A stretch of 64,000 bases of DNA from Iocasia fonsfrigidae (GCF_017751145.1 NZ_CP046640.1:186001-250000); one strand, 5' to 3'. Shown: positions 1 through 9,368, counted from the stretch's first letter. The notes: generated by a model not told the origin, from the letters alone. Made by a program: numbers and translations.

Positions 1-2
1 TC

Positions 3-101
3 CCTAAAGATATTATTGTACGTAATGAAGACCTGGCTGTAGGTATAGTAAGCCTTATCTATCATTTAAGCTGGAATAAACATGATAAACATGGAGGCTA
101 A
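3..101 (+). CDS. C-terminal end of an unidentified gene
   Basis: An open frame enters from the left edge and ends with TAA at 99-101, encoding about 32 residues that finish SWNKHDKHGG. The stop abuts the stop codon of the convergent cheR at 102. There is too little sequence to assign a family. The uninterrupted frame and the tight convergent packing suggest a genuine gene end, but this is inference. Confidence 0.4.
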   Translation, partial: PKDIIVRNEDLAVGIVSLIYHLSWNKHDKHGG

Positions 102-881
102 CTATAATTTTCGGTAAAAAGAAGAATAAACCTTTTCCAGGCCGTATTTCTGGGGGTTGAAAATAAATTCTGTATTACCGAGGAATAGATACCCACCAGG
201 TTTAAGGACTGAGCTAAATTTATGGCAGAGCATATCCTTTATCTCGTTTGTCAGATAAATAAAGAAATTGCGGCTTAGTATTAGATCCCAGCCCTTAAGG
301 AAGGGGTCATTAATTAAATCCATTTTTTCAAAAGCAACCTGTTTTTTTATCTTTTCCGATAAAATGTATTTTTTATTAGAATTTTGGTCAAGGGTAAAAT
401 ACTTATCAAATACCCCGGTGGGTACATTTTCCAGTGAATTTGAGCCGTAAACACCTGCTTTAGCTGTATTAAGTATATCAGGGTCTAAATCACTGGCTAA
501 GATCTGATATTTTTTATAATTTGATTCACTAAGGATTAGTGCCAGTGTATATGGTTCAGAACCATTTGAACAGGGTGCACTCCATATCTTGACACTGGAG
601 TTATTTTTAAAAATCTCAGGTAGTAGTTTGTCTTCCAGATATCTAAAATTCTCCGGGTTACGGTAGAATTCAGATGTGTTGATAGTAAAATGGCTAAGGT
701 ATGCTTCTTTAAAGGAGGGGTCATTTTTTAAGAGCCTAAGACATTCATCATAATCAGCTATATTATGGCGGCGCATCAGGCTTTCTGTCCTCCTCTGGAC
801 ACGCTTTAATTTATAACCACTTAGATTAATATTTAGGATATCAGAAGCAGTATCTTTGAAATCATTAAAGGTAATGGGCAT
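102..881 (-). CDS. cheR: CheR chemotaxis receptor methyltransferase
   Basis: This 259-residue protein matches CheR in length and domain order. A small N-terminal helical domain (about 1-75) is followed by a SAM-dependent methyltransferase domain. The SAM-binding loop SAPCSNGSEPYTLAL lies at 101-115, and the preceding segment INTSEFYRN corresponds to the family's TxFFR region. CheR transfers methyl groups from SAM to glutamates on methyl-accepting chemotaxis proteins, setting sensory adaptation in the cytoplasm. It follows cheB by 5 bp on the same strand, so the two opposing enzymes are co-transcribed. Several chemoreceptors elsewhere in the window are plausible substrates. Confidence 0.93.
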   Translation of the reverse strand: MPITFNDFKDTASDILNINLSGYKLKRVQRRTESLMRRHNIADYDECLRLLKNDPSFKEAYLSHFTINTSEFYRNPENFRYLEDKLLPEIFKNNSSVKIWSAPCSNGSEPYTLALILSESNYKKYQILASDLDPDILNTAKAGVYGSNSLENVPTGVFDKYFTLDQNSNKKYILSEKIKKQVAFEKMDLINDPFLKGWDLILSRNFFIYLTNEIKDMLCHKFSSVLKPGGYLFLGNTEFIFNPQKYGLEKVYSSFYRKL

Positions 882-886
882 ATGGT

Positions 887-1921
887 TTATATTCTCCTTT
901 CGACTAGTTCAATAATTTTAAATGGTATCTGGTGTAGGGGTAGTATTTCATCATAGGCATTGGCCTTGATAGTTGAACCGGGCATACCATAGACAAGGGC
1001 TGTACTCCTGTCTTCTACAATACCGAAGCCATTGTTTTTCTTGATGTTTTTCATGCCCTCAGCCCCATCAGAGCCCATACCGGTTAAGATAACACCTATT
1101 ACCCTATCTTTAAAATGCCGACTGGTTGAGGTCATCATGTAATCCACACAGGGCCGAACACCCCATTTAGTTGCCCATTGGTTAAGGACAACCTTGCCTT
1201 GTTTGTTGATTTGCATGTGGTAATTGCCAGGGGCCAGCAGGGCAAGACCAGGTGTCATTGTGTCACCTTCAGCGGCTTCTTTTACAGTAATAGCTGATTC
1301 CTGGTTAAGTCTATTGGCAAAAGAGGTGGTAAAACCTGCTGGCATATGCTGTACAATTAATAGGGCGGCTGGAAAGCCAGCTGGTATTACTGGTAAAACT
1401 GCTTTTAAGGCTTTGGGTCCACCTGAAGATGTACCGATGGCAATAATGGGAAAATTCTTTTTGGGTTTTTTTCTTGATATTTTACTCTTATATGGAGTTA
1501 TGGGTTTAATTTTCAACGGGTCTTTTGGTTCCATCCTGGCTGCAGCTTTGATTTTTAAAATAAGGCTTTTGGTTATGTCATCTATATTCATACTGACTGA
1601 GCCGTCTGGTTTTGGTATAAAGTCAAAAGCCCCTAATTCAAGTGCCTTCATGACAGTTTCTCTGTCATCCATAGCACTGATCATAATAGTAGGGATAGGG
1701 TGTTTTAATTTCATTATTTCCCTTAGGGTCTCCAGGCCGTTTTTTTCAGGCATTTCAACATCCATAGTGATTACGTCTGGTTTGATATCTTCTAGTTTTT
1801 TAAGTGCCTTGGCACCATTACTTGCAGTAGCAATAACTTTTAGGTCGTCACTCTCTTCAATGGTGTTTTTAAAAATCTGTCTCATAAAGAGGGAGTCATC
1901 TACTACCATTACTTTTATCAT
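887..1921 (-). CDS. cheB: CheB protein-glutamate methylesterase/deamidase
   Basis: This is a two-domain CheB of 344 residues. The N-terminal receiver (1-120) has acidic residues D8/D9, phospho-acceptor D54 in MDVEMPEKNG and a conserved lysine near 104. The C-terminal methylesterase domain (about 155-344) carries the catalytic serine in GTSSGG (163-168), the histidine in QHMPAGF (about 192) and the aspartate in GMGSDGAEGM (about 285). It removes methyl esters from chemoreceptors when phosphorylated by CheA. A GGGAGG site at 1929-1934 (complement) supports the start. It is the first gene of a cheB-cheR pair; no cheA, cheW or cheY is seen nearby. Confidence 0.95.
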   Translation of the reverse strand: MIKVMVVDDSLFMRQIFKNTIEESDDLKVIATASNGAKALKKLEDIKPDVITMDVEMPEKNGLETLREIMKLKHPIPTIMISAMDDRETVMKALELGAFDFIPKPDGSVSMNIDDITKSLILKIKAAARMEPKDPLKIKPITPYKSKISRKKPKKNFPIIAIGTSSGGPKALKAVLPVIPAGFPAALLIVQHMPAGFTTSFANRLNQESAITVKEAAEGDTMTPGLALLAPGNYHMQINKQGKVVLNQWATKWGVRPCVDYMMTSTSRHFKDRVIGVILTGMGSDGAEGMKNIKKNNGFGIVEDRSTALVYGMPGSTIKANAYDEILPLHQIPFKIIELVERRI

Positions 1922-2079
1922 AATAAAACCTCCCGTATATTAATTTATTTGGACAAATATTTTTATATGCCGGGATAATAAGTTTCAACTTTATAGACAA
2001 AAGACTTTTTCCGACAAAGATACATAATATATAATTTCTTCTTTCTAATCAAAAATCCTGCATGAAATGTGGTGAAATA

Positions 2080-2871
2080 ATGAAAATAAGGGTTTCAGTT
2101 TTGGCAAGTGGTAGTTCTGGTAATTCAATTTATATATCTAGTAATAAATTTAGTCTTTTAATTGATGCTGGATTGAGTGGTAAGGAAATCAGTCATAGAT
2201 TAAAGAAAATAGGTGTTTGTGCTGAGGAGTTGGACGCAGTGTTAGTTACTCATGAACATTCAGATCATATCAAAGGAGTAGGGGTTTTATCAAGGAGATA
2301 TGATCTGCCTATCTATGCCAATGAGTTGACCTGGCAGGAAGCTGCTAGCCATCTTGGTAAAATCCAAGAAAAAAACTGTCAGGTATTTAAGGGTGATTTT
2401 TCCCTTGGGGATTTAGGTATTTCTCCTTTTAGCACCTCACATGATGCTGTTTCTCCAGTCGGTTATATTATTAGTTGTGGTAAGACTAATATTGGGGTTG
2501 CCACAGATACAGGTTATATATCCAGTGAGATGGAAGAAAGACTCAGGGGATTAGATTTGTTAGTAATAGAGGCAAACCATGACCTGGATATGTTAATGAA
2601 TGGAGGTTATCCCTGGCATTTAAAGAAACGAATTAATGGAGATAAGGGACATTTATCTAATGATGCTGCAGCTGCTTTGTTACCCAGGCTTATTAATAGT
2701 AATTTTCCCCGCATATTGCTGGCCCATCTAAGTAAGGATAATAATAGGCCGGAACTTGCTTACATAACGGTTAAAAACAGTCTGGAGAATAATGGAATAT
2801 ATATTGACAGAGACCTGAAGCTAGATATGTGCTGCCGTGATAAGCCGACAGGGCTTTATGAGCTTGGATAA
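2080..2871 (+). CDS. walJ: WalJ/YycJ-type metallo-beta-lactamase-fold hydrolase
   Basis: This 263-residue metallo-beta-lactamase-fold protein has the metal-binding motif HEHSDH at about residues 58-63 and the N-terminal signature SVLASGSSGNS typical of YycJ/WalJ. Related proteins are 5'-3' exonuclease-like hydrolases linked to the WalRK operon and DNA maintenance; the exact substrate is not settled. A longer frame begins at 2062, but no ribosome site precedes it. The ATG at 2080 follows GGTG and starts the conserved MKIRVSV, so I chose it. The neighbourhood with rlmH downstream matches the yycJ region of many Bacillota, but walR/walK are not present in this window. Confidence 0.85.
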   Translation: MKIRVSVLASGSSGNSIYISSNKFSLLIDAGLSGKEISHRLKKIGVCAEELDAVLVTHEHSDHIKGVGVLSRRYDLPIYANELTWQEAASHLGKIQEKNCQVFKGDFSLGDLGISPFSTSHDAVSPVGYIISCGKTNIGVATDTGYISSEMEERLRGLDLLVIEANHDLDMLMNGGYPWHLKKRINGDKGHLSNDAAAALLPRLINSNFPRILLAHLSKDNNRPELAYITVKNSLENNGIYIDRDLKLDMCCRDKPTGLYELG

Positions 2872-2884
2872 AGGGGTTTAAGCT

Positions 2885-3136
2885 ATGAACTTATTCTTTA
2901 AAATCTGCTTAATTTTACTGGGCTGTTTTTTTCTGGGCTTGCTTATATTATATGTTACAATACTATTCTCCACAGAAAAAGTCCGTGAGATTCCAATTAT
3001 TATCGAACAGGAACCAGATAAATTAATCAGCCGCTTTTATTATAGTAAGCACCTTAACAGAGAAGGAGTTAATAATGGAGATAAATATTATTTGTCCAGG
3101 GAAAGCAAAAGAAGATTACTTGCAGATCGGTATTAA
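2885..3136 (+). CDS. small single-pass membrane protein, unknown function
   Basis: An 83-residue protein starts with a strongly hydrophobic segment (about 4-28, LLGCFFLGLLILYVTIL) followed by a basic/polar tail, suggesting an N-terminal membrane anchor with a short soluble domain. AAGGGG lies about 8 bp upstream of the ATG. It begins 13 bp after the walJ-like gene and overlaps rlmH by 62 bp in another frame. Both genes have their own ribosome sites, so translational coupling is possible. I do not recognise the family. Confidence 0.55.
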   Translation: MNLFFKICLILLGCFFLGLLILYVTILFSTEKVREIPIIIEQEPDKLISRFYYSKHLNREGVNNGDKYYLSRESKRRLLADRY

Positions 3137-3554
3137 TGAGTTTATTAAACGATTACAGCCCTATACTGGGGTGAATATAAGGGAGGTAGCTGATGAGAAA
3201 ATACCTGCTAATCCCTCAGAGGCCGATTTAGAGAGGGTTAAAGATAAGGAGGGGAAAGGGATTATTACTGCCCTGGCAGATAAAACATATATAATTGTCC
3301 TTGATGTAAAAGGCAAACCCATGACATCCCCCGGTTTAGCTAAATCAATTCAGAATTTACAGTTAAATGGTCGCAGTAGTATCAGTTTTGTTATCGGTGG
3401 AGCCCTGGGGTTAAGTAAGCATGTACTTAAAAAGGCCGATTACCGGCTGTCACTTTCTCATATGACTTTTACCCACCAGATGGTAAGATTGATACTTCTT
3501 GAACAGGTTTATAGGGCTTTTAAGATAATACGAGGTGAACCGTATCACCTGTAA
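3075..3554 (+). CDS. rlmH: RlmH, 23S rRNA pseudouridine-1915 N3-methyltransferase
   Basis: This 159-residue protein has the length and the conserved C-terminal half of RlmH, a SPOUT-class SAM methyltransferase. FVIGGALGLS (about 104-113) forms the knotted SAM site, and LSLSHMTFTHQMVRLILLEQVYRAF plus the terminal GEPYHL form the rRNA-contacting tail. RlmH methylates pseudouridine 1915 in helix 69 of 23S rRNA on assembled ribosomes. The ATG is preceded by AAGGAG at about 3063-3068. It overlaps the upstream small membrane gene by 62 bp. Confidence 0.95.
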   Translation: MEINIICPGKAKEDYLQIGINEFIKRLQPYTGVNIREVADEKIPANPSEADLERVKDKEGKGIITALADKTYIIVLDVKGKPMTSPGLAKSIQNLQLNGRSSISFVIGGALGLSKHVLKKADYRLSLSHMTFTHQMVRLILLEQVYRAFKIIRGEPYHL

Positions 3555-3807
3555 TGCATAAAACATCGTAACCCTATGGGTATCTTGGGGTCTCCCTTAT
3601 GGAAATCAAGTTATATAATTCAGAATTGAAGGTGATGGAAGTATTATGGGGGGGAAGGCACTTTAACAGTTGTTTAACTGGCTCGGATTTTGAAAAAAGA
3701 CACATGTAAATATTCCTGGGAAGCCCACTGCCAGAGATTTCTTCACTACAGGTTTGTGAGTTGTTTGTTAGATTAAAAATAAATTTGTTAAAGAGGTGGT
3801 ATTAGTT

Positions 3808-4394
3808 ATGAAAAAAGCTATTATAATTGGCGCTTCTTCAGGGATAGGGAGAGAATTAGCTAAAGTCTTATCGCACAATAATTATCTTCTTGGCTTAGTT
3901 AGTAGAAGGACAGAATTATTAAAAGAAATTCAACAGAGATTACCTGGAAAATCGTATATTAAAAGAATTGATATTTCTTCTTTGAATAGCAGGGATTATT
4001 TAGAAGAGCTGATTAGCGAAATGAGTGGGGTAGATTTAATAATCATTAGTGCTGGTTGTGGGTTTATTAATTGCTGAACTTGAATATGAAAAAGAAAAAA
4101 GGACAATTGATGTAAATGTTTCAGGCTTTAGTGTAATGATAAATGTTGCATATAGATACTTTTGCAAAAAAGGGAGGGGACATATAGTAGGGATTTCATC
4201 AGTTGCTTCTATTAGAGGTGGGCAAGATGCACCTGCTTATAATGCATCAAAGGCATGTTTCTCCTGAAAAGGTCGCCTTGCAAATATACAGTGCTATTGT
4301 TAAGAAGAAAGAATATGCATATATTACAAAACGTTGGGCGTTGATAGCCTGGTTACTTAAGATTATACCTGATTGTATATATCAAAAATTGTGA
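3808..4394 (+). pseudogene. broken short-chain dehydrogenase/reductase gene
   Basis: Three consecutive pieces in shifting frames together spell an SDR. The first (3808-4077) has the Rossmann motif GASSGIG and the NAG-like SAGCGF. After a frameshift near 4065 the second piece continues with TIDVNVSG, GISSVAS and the active-site YNASK (to 4267). The third piece (about 4263-4394) carries the C-terminal SPEKVALQIYSAI. Roughly 60-80 residues normally lying between YNASK and the tail are missing. One frameshift plus an internal deletion with frame change make it a pseudogene. GAGGTGG at 3793-3799 is the old ribosome site for ATG 3808. Confidence 0.85.
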
Positions 4395-4458
4395 TTGTTG
4401 AAATAGAAGGTTATTTATGATTTTTAGGTTATGAAGTTTAAAAAAGGAGAAGATTTCT

Positions 4459-4977
4459 TTGAAATTAAATAAAGTGGGTTTATTATTTTTGTTATTTGTT
4501 TTTTGTGTACTTTCTGCCTGTAATAAGGTTGGAACTGGAACTGATAATAATAAACATAGTCTTTCTATATATTTAGTTAAAGATTTATCAGTAGAAGAAG
4601 CTATGAGCATGAATATTGATGAATTACCACTGGAAACTTTACCTGTCTTAACAGATAATGAAATAGAAAAATATAATTGGGGGGAACACACTTTTTACAT
4701 AAAGAATGGTTTTAATATAGAGGGAAAATTAGAAGGGAAAGTACCATTAAATGGTAGACCGTTTGTATTTCTTATAGATGGTAAAAGAATATATTTGGGG
4801 AGTTTCTGGAATATGCTTTCTTCCTTACACTGGTCTAATATTCCGACGATTAATTCTGTATGGTCAGGGGAATTCACCGAGAATAAATACCATATTGCAA
4901 AAGCAAACGAACAACAGGACCCAAGAGAGGACAAAAGAATATTTGAAACCTTAAAAAGTTTAGGGAAATTGGAATAG
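4459..4977 (+). CDS. putative secreted lipoprotein, unknown function
   Basis: The protein has 172 residues with a lipoprotein signal: basic N-terminus, hydrophobic stretch and lipobox LSAC with the lipidated cysteine at 21. The start is TTG at 4459, preceded by AAGGAGA at 4444-4450. The mature part contains a segment with GRPFVFLIDGKRIYLGSFW, which recalls small uncharacterised lipoproteins of Bacillota that share a 'YLG.FW' motif. That comparison is from memory and gives no function. The next gene, a secreted alpha/beta hydrolase, lies 68 bp downstream in the same orientation, so the two may be co-expressed. Confidence 0.75.
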   Translation: MKLNKVGLLFLLFVFCVLSACNKVGTGTDNNKHSLSIYLVKDLSVEEAMSMNIDELPLETLPVLTDNEIEKYNWGEHTFYIKNGFNIEGKLEGKVPLNGRPFVFLIDGKRIYLGSFWNMLSSLHWSNIPTINSVWSGEFTENKYHIAKANEQQDPREDKRIFETLKSLGKLE

Positions 4978-5045
4978 TCCTGAAATATATTAACTCTTAC
5001 CTGTAAAAAAGTCTGAAAAAATAAAAAGAGAAAGGGGTTTTGATC

Positions 5046-5969
5046 ATGAAAAGACTTGTACTATTTGGATTGTTGATTTCAATTGTTTTAATGGTAATTT
5101 TTTGCAGCACAGGTAATGTAAGCTCAACAATGGAGAAAGGGGATATAAGTAATTCCAGGGGAGAACACCTGGAATATTATTTAGGGAAAAAGTCAGATAA
5201 GGAACTAAGTAATAAGCTTTTAGTTATGATTCAAGGGTCAGGCAGAGAATCAATAAGAGAAAGTTTTGGTATGGGTGCTGAAGGGGCAACTCTGGGTTAT
5301 GATGTTCTGTATATGGAAAAATATGCTTTTGATAATGAAGAGATGTATAATAAAACAAATTGTAGAGAAAGAAGAATTGGAGACATTGAACTAGTTATAA
5401 ATCATGTTATTAATAATGTATATGATAATAATCTAAAAGAAGTCCTTATCTTGGCAAATAGTGAAGGTGGTTCAATAGCACCTGAGATTGCATATGATAT
5501 AGAAGGAGTCACTCATATGATAATCATGGGGGCAGGTGGTTATTCTCAAGCCAAAGAATTTGAAACTTTAGTTAATAAAGAAATTAATGATGATCAAGAA
5601 AGAACTTTTGGAAAAGCTGGAATAAAAGATTTACAAGAGCTAAATGCAAAATTCAGAGAAATTACTAGTAATCCAACTTATGATAAATTCTGGTTAGGTC
5701 ATACATATAAGTACTGGAATACTTTTTTAAATTATAAACCAGATATATATTTAGATAAACTGGATATACCTGTATTATATATAATAGGAAAAGAAGATAA
5801 TAGTGTACCTTATCAGTCGGTTGAATCTCTAGCAAATAAATTTTCGGATAGGAATAATTTTGCTTTCAAAATCATTTCAGGGCTTGATCATAGTTTTACT
5901 GATAAATCTGGAAAAAACAAATTAAAAGAAGTAATAGAAAGAATAATTTTACCATGGCTTAAGAAATAA
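5046..5969 (+). CDS. exported alpha/beta-hydrolase family protein
   Basis: This 307-residue protein begins with a signal peptide or anchor (about 1-20; VIFC is a poor lipobox). The remainder has the layout of an alpha/beta hydrolase. Likely catalytic residues are the nucleophile serine in ANSEGGS (a GxSxG variant, about residue 142), an aspartate in GKEDNSVPYQS (about 253) and the histidine in GLDHSF (about 283). It probably acts outside the membrane as an esterase or peptidase, with unknown substrate. The ATG at 5046 has AAAGGGG upstream at correct spacing; a TTG six bases earlier is too close to that site. Confidence 0.75.
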   Translation: MKRLVLFGLLISIVLMVIFCSTGNVSSTMEKGDISNSRGEHLEYYLGKKSDKELSNKLLVMIQGSGRESIRESFGMGAEGATLGYDVLYMEKYAFDNEEMYNKTNCRERRIGDIELVINHVINNVYDNNLKEVLILANSEGGSIAPEIAYDIEGVTHMIIMGAGGYSQAKEFETLVNKEINDDQERTFGKAGIKDLQELNAKFREITSNPTYDKFWLGHTYKYWNTFLNYKPDIYLDKLDIPVLYIIGKEDNSVPYQSVESLANKFSDRNNFAFKIISGLDHSFTDKSGKNKLKEVIERIILPWLKK

Positions 5970-6200
5970 TAATTAATCTAGTGCATATAATTTTGAATGT
6001 ATTTCTGATGATATAGAAAAAAAAGAGCGATTGAAGTAGATAAAAAACTATAGTCGTTTAACACGGTTATTACGTTCAGACGAAGTACTTTCTTCATTAG
6101 TATCTTTCCAATTTTTCTGAATTGTGAACTGTTTGTATGAAAATACGAAGTCACCCTAATAAAGTCCAAAGTTAAATTGCGAAATAATATATAACAACAG

Positions 6201-6560
6201 TAATCAATTGTAATAAGAGATACAGGAATAATGGCAACTAGAACAATTAAGAATGATAGACAGAGAAGAACCACTGCTATGCTGACACCTTTTATGCCTT
6301 GTGGGGCAAAATTACCTGTAATTGCGCTATTTGCAGGTGCCTTTTTAAATGATGCTGCCTGGGTGGGAACATTAATGTATTTTATAGGTATTGTAATCAT
6401 CATTATTGGGGCTTTAATTGTATTAAGAATTACTGGTGAGAAAAATTCAAGGTCATTATTCATTATGGAAGTGCCAGAGTATAAAGGAGCCAAATGTATT
6501 GGCTGTCCGTACAGTCCTACAGATGGTAGTAGTTGTGTTTGTAACCATGATTTAGAGTAA
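6201..6560 (+). pseudogene. FeoB ferrous-iron transporter remnant
   Basis: The readable frame (from the stop at 6201 to 6560) contains a stretch diagnostic of the FeoB membrane domain: GIMATRTIKNDRQRR followed by TPFMPCGAKLPVIALFAGAF and later FIMEVPEY. In intact FeoB (about 650-800 residues) these motifs sit in the middle of the permease. Here the GTPase domain and first half are absent, and after VPEYKGA the frame jumps to a short Cys-rich tail (CIGCPYSPTDGSSCVC), reminiscent of the small Cys-rich proteins often found after feoB. I infer that deletions on both sides left this piece. It might be transcribed but cannot be a functional iron channel. Confidence 0.8.
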
Positions 6561-6885
6561 TTTTTAATAGAAAAAGCAGGGAAAAAGGGTAGCCAATATT
6601 TATAAGGGCTACTTTTTTTAGATTATAAAAAAATAAATAATCTTGCCTTTTAAATTAGAAGATTGTTAACTCTCTTTTAAAAAAGAAGGATTTTTTTGAG
6701 TAATGGCGTATAATATATATAAGAATATTGTCGAAATATGCAGAAAGGGCATATTTAGAAAAATGCAATGTGAAAATGCAAGAAGACATAGTTCTAATTT
6801 TTTTAAGGATAAAATTGAATTTGTTAACTGAGTCTAGTTTTTTGTGGAGTCTAGATTTTATAAAATAGGGGGGAGAAGTTAGTGT
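6561..6885. other. intergenic region upstream of chemoreceptor
   Basis: About 325 bp without a gene. It holds the terminator described separately at 6589-6619, a TATAAT at 6709-6714 without a convincing -35 box, and two AGTCTAG copies at about 6831 and 6848 just before the GGGGGGAGAAG ribosome-binding stretch of the chemoreceptor. Confidence 0.4.
6589..6619 (+). terminator. intrinsic terminator after FeoB remnant
   Basis: GTAGCC (6589-6594) pairs with GGCTAC (6607-6612), separated by an AT-rich 12-nt loop and followed by seven T residues. Position and T-run fit a Rho-independent terminator, probably inherited from the feo operon. Confidence 0.75.
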
Positions 6886-8961
6886 ATGAAAAAACTTAGT
6901 CATAGGATTATCTTATCAGTTTTATTGTTAATTATTATTACATGTTCAGTAATTGCTTATATAAGTATAAATCAGGCCTCCAGTAATATTGGAGATGAGG
7001 CTAGCAAAAAAATGGAAAAAGAAGCAGCTATGTATGCCAACGAATTTAGTTTACAGTTAAATACTGTGGGAAGTAAAGTTAGTACACTAGGTTCAATAAT
7101 AGAAGAAACTATAGATTTAAATAATCTTTATAATGAGAATTATGTTATTTCATACAAAAAACAGATAGCTCCGATAATAAAAAATATAGCTGAATCCAGT
7201 GAAGGTGTTAATGGGGTATATATCTTTTTTAACCCTGAAGTTGTTGGTTCAGAGTCAGCACATGACATTTATTATTATGATGAAAAAGCTAATGGAAAAT
7301 TTAAGCGAGTAAAGGAAAAGGATATAGAGGAATATGATGAGAGTTCTGAAGAAATGGATTGGTTTTATGCCCCATATAGAGAGGGTAAACCGTGTTGGAC
7401 AGAACCGTTCTATTATGAACATATCGATGATACTGTAATTTCTTATGTGAAAGCAGTAGTGATAAATGGGGAATTTATAGGTGTTATAGGTATGGATTTT
7501 AGTTTTAATGACATACAAAATACAATAAATGCGGTCAAGTCATATCAGACAGGATTTGCTTACTTAATGAACGAAAAAACAGAGTTTATAGTACATCCTG
7601 AATATGATAATACAGAATCACTCTACAGTCTGGGCTTGACAGGAGCGGCTGAAGAGATACAGGGAAATAATAGTGGTATATTTATTAATAAAGATCAGGG
7701 GAAAGAGCTGTACAATAGTTATGCAAAACTAAGTAATGGTTGGATAATGGTAATAGCTGCCCCGCGGAGTGAAGTTTTCGCAAAAATTAGTTCCCTAAGG
7801 AATTTTATCTTAATTATAACTATTATTATATTAATAATATCTGCTATTATAATGTATCTTCTAGGTAATAGTATTGCCAGGCCTATAAATGAACTGGCCA
7901 GGATTATTGATAAATTATCTAATTATGACCTATCCTTTGAACAGAATAGTAAGGCTATTAAGTATTTAAAGAGAAAAGATGAAATTGGGCAGATTAGTAA
8001 TGCGTTGTCTGTTATGCAGAAAAATTTTATTGAACTGATACAGTCAATAAAGGATGTTTCCAACCAAGTAGCTGCTTCGAGTGAAGAGCTATCTGCCAGC
8101 GGTGAACAGGTTGGGGAAACAGCTGAACAGGTCGGTGCTGCAATTCAGAATGTGGCTTCAGGTGCTGAAGAACAATCAGCTCAGGTAGAAGAAACTATCA
8201 GTAATATTGAAGACATGATAGAACAAATTGAACAAATAGATGTTAATAGTAATACTATGATTAATTCAGCGGGAAATGTTATGGAACAAATTGGAGTAGG
8301 TAACAAAGCAGTAAAAAAATCTATTTTACAAATTAATGAAGTTAGTAGTGATACCAGGGAGGTTGCTCATATTATACAAAATTTGGGAAATATCTCTGAT
8401 GAAATAGGTGGTATTATTGAAATTATTAATGGTATAGCAAATCAAACTAACCTTCTTGCCTTAAATGCTGCAATTGAAGCTGCCCGTGCAGGGGAAGCTG
8501 GAAGGGGATTTAGTGTAGTGGCCGATGAGATTAGAGAACTGGCTGAAGATTCAACTGAATCAACTGAGAAAATAGCTGGCTTGATAAAACAGATTCAAGG
8601 GAGTGTGAAAGAGGCAGTTGGTAAAATGGATGAAAACATAAGAACTGTTAATAATAGTGTTAATTCCATTGAAGATAACGGGAAGATATTTAATAGTATA
8701 AGTGAGCTGTCAAATAAACTTATGGATATGATTAATGGGGTTAAAAGAGATGCCAGTGACCTGGCAGTAAGGAGTGATCAAGTAATAGCAGCTATAAATA
8801 ATGTTGCTGCAGTAAGCCAGGAAGCAGCGGGCAATTCTGAAGAAGTAGCTGCATCAAGTGAAGAACAGGTTGCAGCAACAGAAGAGATAGTGGCAGGTAC
8901 TAAGTCATTGGCTGATATGGCTGATGAGTTGGCAAATCAGGTAAATAAATTTAAAATATAG
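6886..8961 (+). CDS. methyl-accepting chemotaxis protein, Cache-type
   Basis: The chemoreceptor has 691 residues. TM1 is at about 8-28, and a large extracytoplasmic sensor (about 35-300) carries the [17 protein letters not shown] and GVIGMDFSF patterns of dCache domains. TM2 is at about 305-330, a HAMP domain at about 331-385, and the signalling domain has its hairpin tip [20 protein letters not shown] at about 517-536. Such receptors bind small molecules outside the cell and control CheA. The receptors at 34129 and 36201 share nearly identical segments around [17 protein letters not shown], indicating paralogues. It has its own terminator downstream. Confidence 0.93.
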   Translation: MKKLSHRIILSVLLLIIITCSVIAYISINQASSNIGDEASKKMEKEAAMYANEFSLQLNTVGSKVSTLGSIIEETIDLNNLYNENYVISYKKQIAPIIKNIAESSEGVNGVYIFFNPEVVGSESAHDIYYYDEKANGKFKRVKEKDIEEYDESSEEMDWFYAPYREGKPCWTEPFYYEHIDDTVISYVKAVVINGEFIGVIGMDFSFNDIQNTINAVKSYQTGFAYLMNEKTEFIVHPEYDNTESLYSLGLTGAAEEIQGNNSGIFINKDQGKELYNSYAKLSNGWIMVIAAPRSEVFAKISSLRNFILIITIIILIISAIIMYLLGNSIARPINELARIIDKLSNYDLSFEQNSKAIKYLKRKDEIGQISNALSVMQKNFIELIQSIKDVSNQVAASSEELSASGEQVGETAEQVGAAIQNVASGAEEQSAQVEETISNIEDMIEQIEQIDVNSNTMINSAGNVMEQIGVGNKAVKKSILQINEVSSDTREVAHIIQNLGNISDEIGGIIEIINGIANQTNLLALNAAIEAARAGEAGRGFSVVADEIRELAEDSTESTEKIAGLIKQIQGSVKEAVGKMDENIRTVNNSVNSIEDNGKIFNSISELSNKLMDMINGVKRDASDLAVRSDQVIAAINNVAAVSQEAAGNSEEVAASSEEQVAATEEIVAGTKSLADMADELANQVNKFKI

Positions 8962-9047
8962 GTGCGAAATATTATTTTGCATATAATACTAATATTAGAT
9001 AATGATTTAATACTATGATTATCGGTTTAATTTTTTTAGCTACCTAA

Positions 9048-9086
9048 AGGTTGCAGGTGAATTGTTTTCATTTGCAATCTTTTTTT
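9048..9086 (+). terminator. intrinsic terminator after chemoreceptor
   Basis: A 14-bp stem pairs AGGTTGCAGGTGAA (9048-9061) with TTCATTTGCAATCT (9067-9080), including G-U pairs, with a 5-nt loop, followed by a run of T residues. It is a strong Rho-independent terminator. Confidence 0.88.
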
Positions 9087-9286
9087 ATTTTTTGCAGTTC
9101 TGCATATGGATTAGAGGTTTTTGCCGGCTGTTCTTTTAGATTGTAGCTTGATTACTGTGTAAAGAATGACTCCTAGAATATGAGAAAATTTTCTTAATAG
9201 TTTAGTAGGACATTTAAAAATTAAGAAATGGACAGTGATCTTAATTTGAAAAACTTGATCATTATCTTTCAATTGATAGTCAATTT

Positions 9287-9317
9287 TGGTATAATCAATC
9301 AGAGGTCAAATGACCTC
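9287..9317 (+). promoter_or_regulatory. extended -10 promoter followed by a palindromic operator/hairpin
   Basis: TGGTATAAT (9287-9295) is an extended -10 element. The palindrome GAGGTCAAATGACCTC (9302-9317) begins at the expected transcription start, followed by a T-rich tract. It could be an operator at +1 or a short attenuator hairpin. It lies 50 bp upstream of the kinase start and probably drives the two-component system. Confidence 0.55.
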
Positions 9318-9368
9318 ATTTTGTTTTTTTGTCTGGCTTATATTTATTATAGTTGGGGTGATATAAAA

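Larger units (their letters stand above)
8962..9368. other. intergenic region between chemoreceptor and histidine kinase
   Basis: About 400 bp. It contains the chemoreceptor terminator (9048-9086), an extended -10 promoter and a palindrome at 9287-9317 (both listed separately). An open frame from 9228 into the kinase exists, but it runs across the promoter and palindrome, so I treat it as non-coding. Confidence 0.5.

Noticed and set aside
1224-1943. A 239-residue open frame opposite cheB
   Set aside because: It is the antisense shadow of a clearly recognisable cheB, has no ribosome site and an improbable composition.
3555-3792. A possible structured RNA (6S-like) after rlmH
   Set aside because: Only a short ACCCTATGGGT palindrome and weak long-range pairing are visible. 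I could not match the conserved bubble of 6S RNA.
5970-6200. The missing N-terminal part of FeoB
   Set aside because: All frames here are broken and show no GTPase motifs, so the remnant begins after this stretch.
9228-9368. A longer N-terminus for the YesM-type kinase
   Set aside because: The extension crosses the extended -10 promoter and palindrome and lacks a ribosome site, while ATG 9369 has one.
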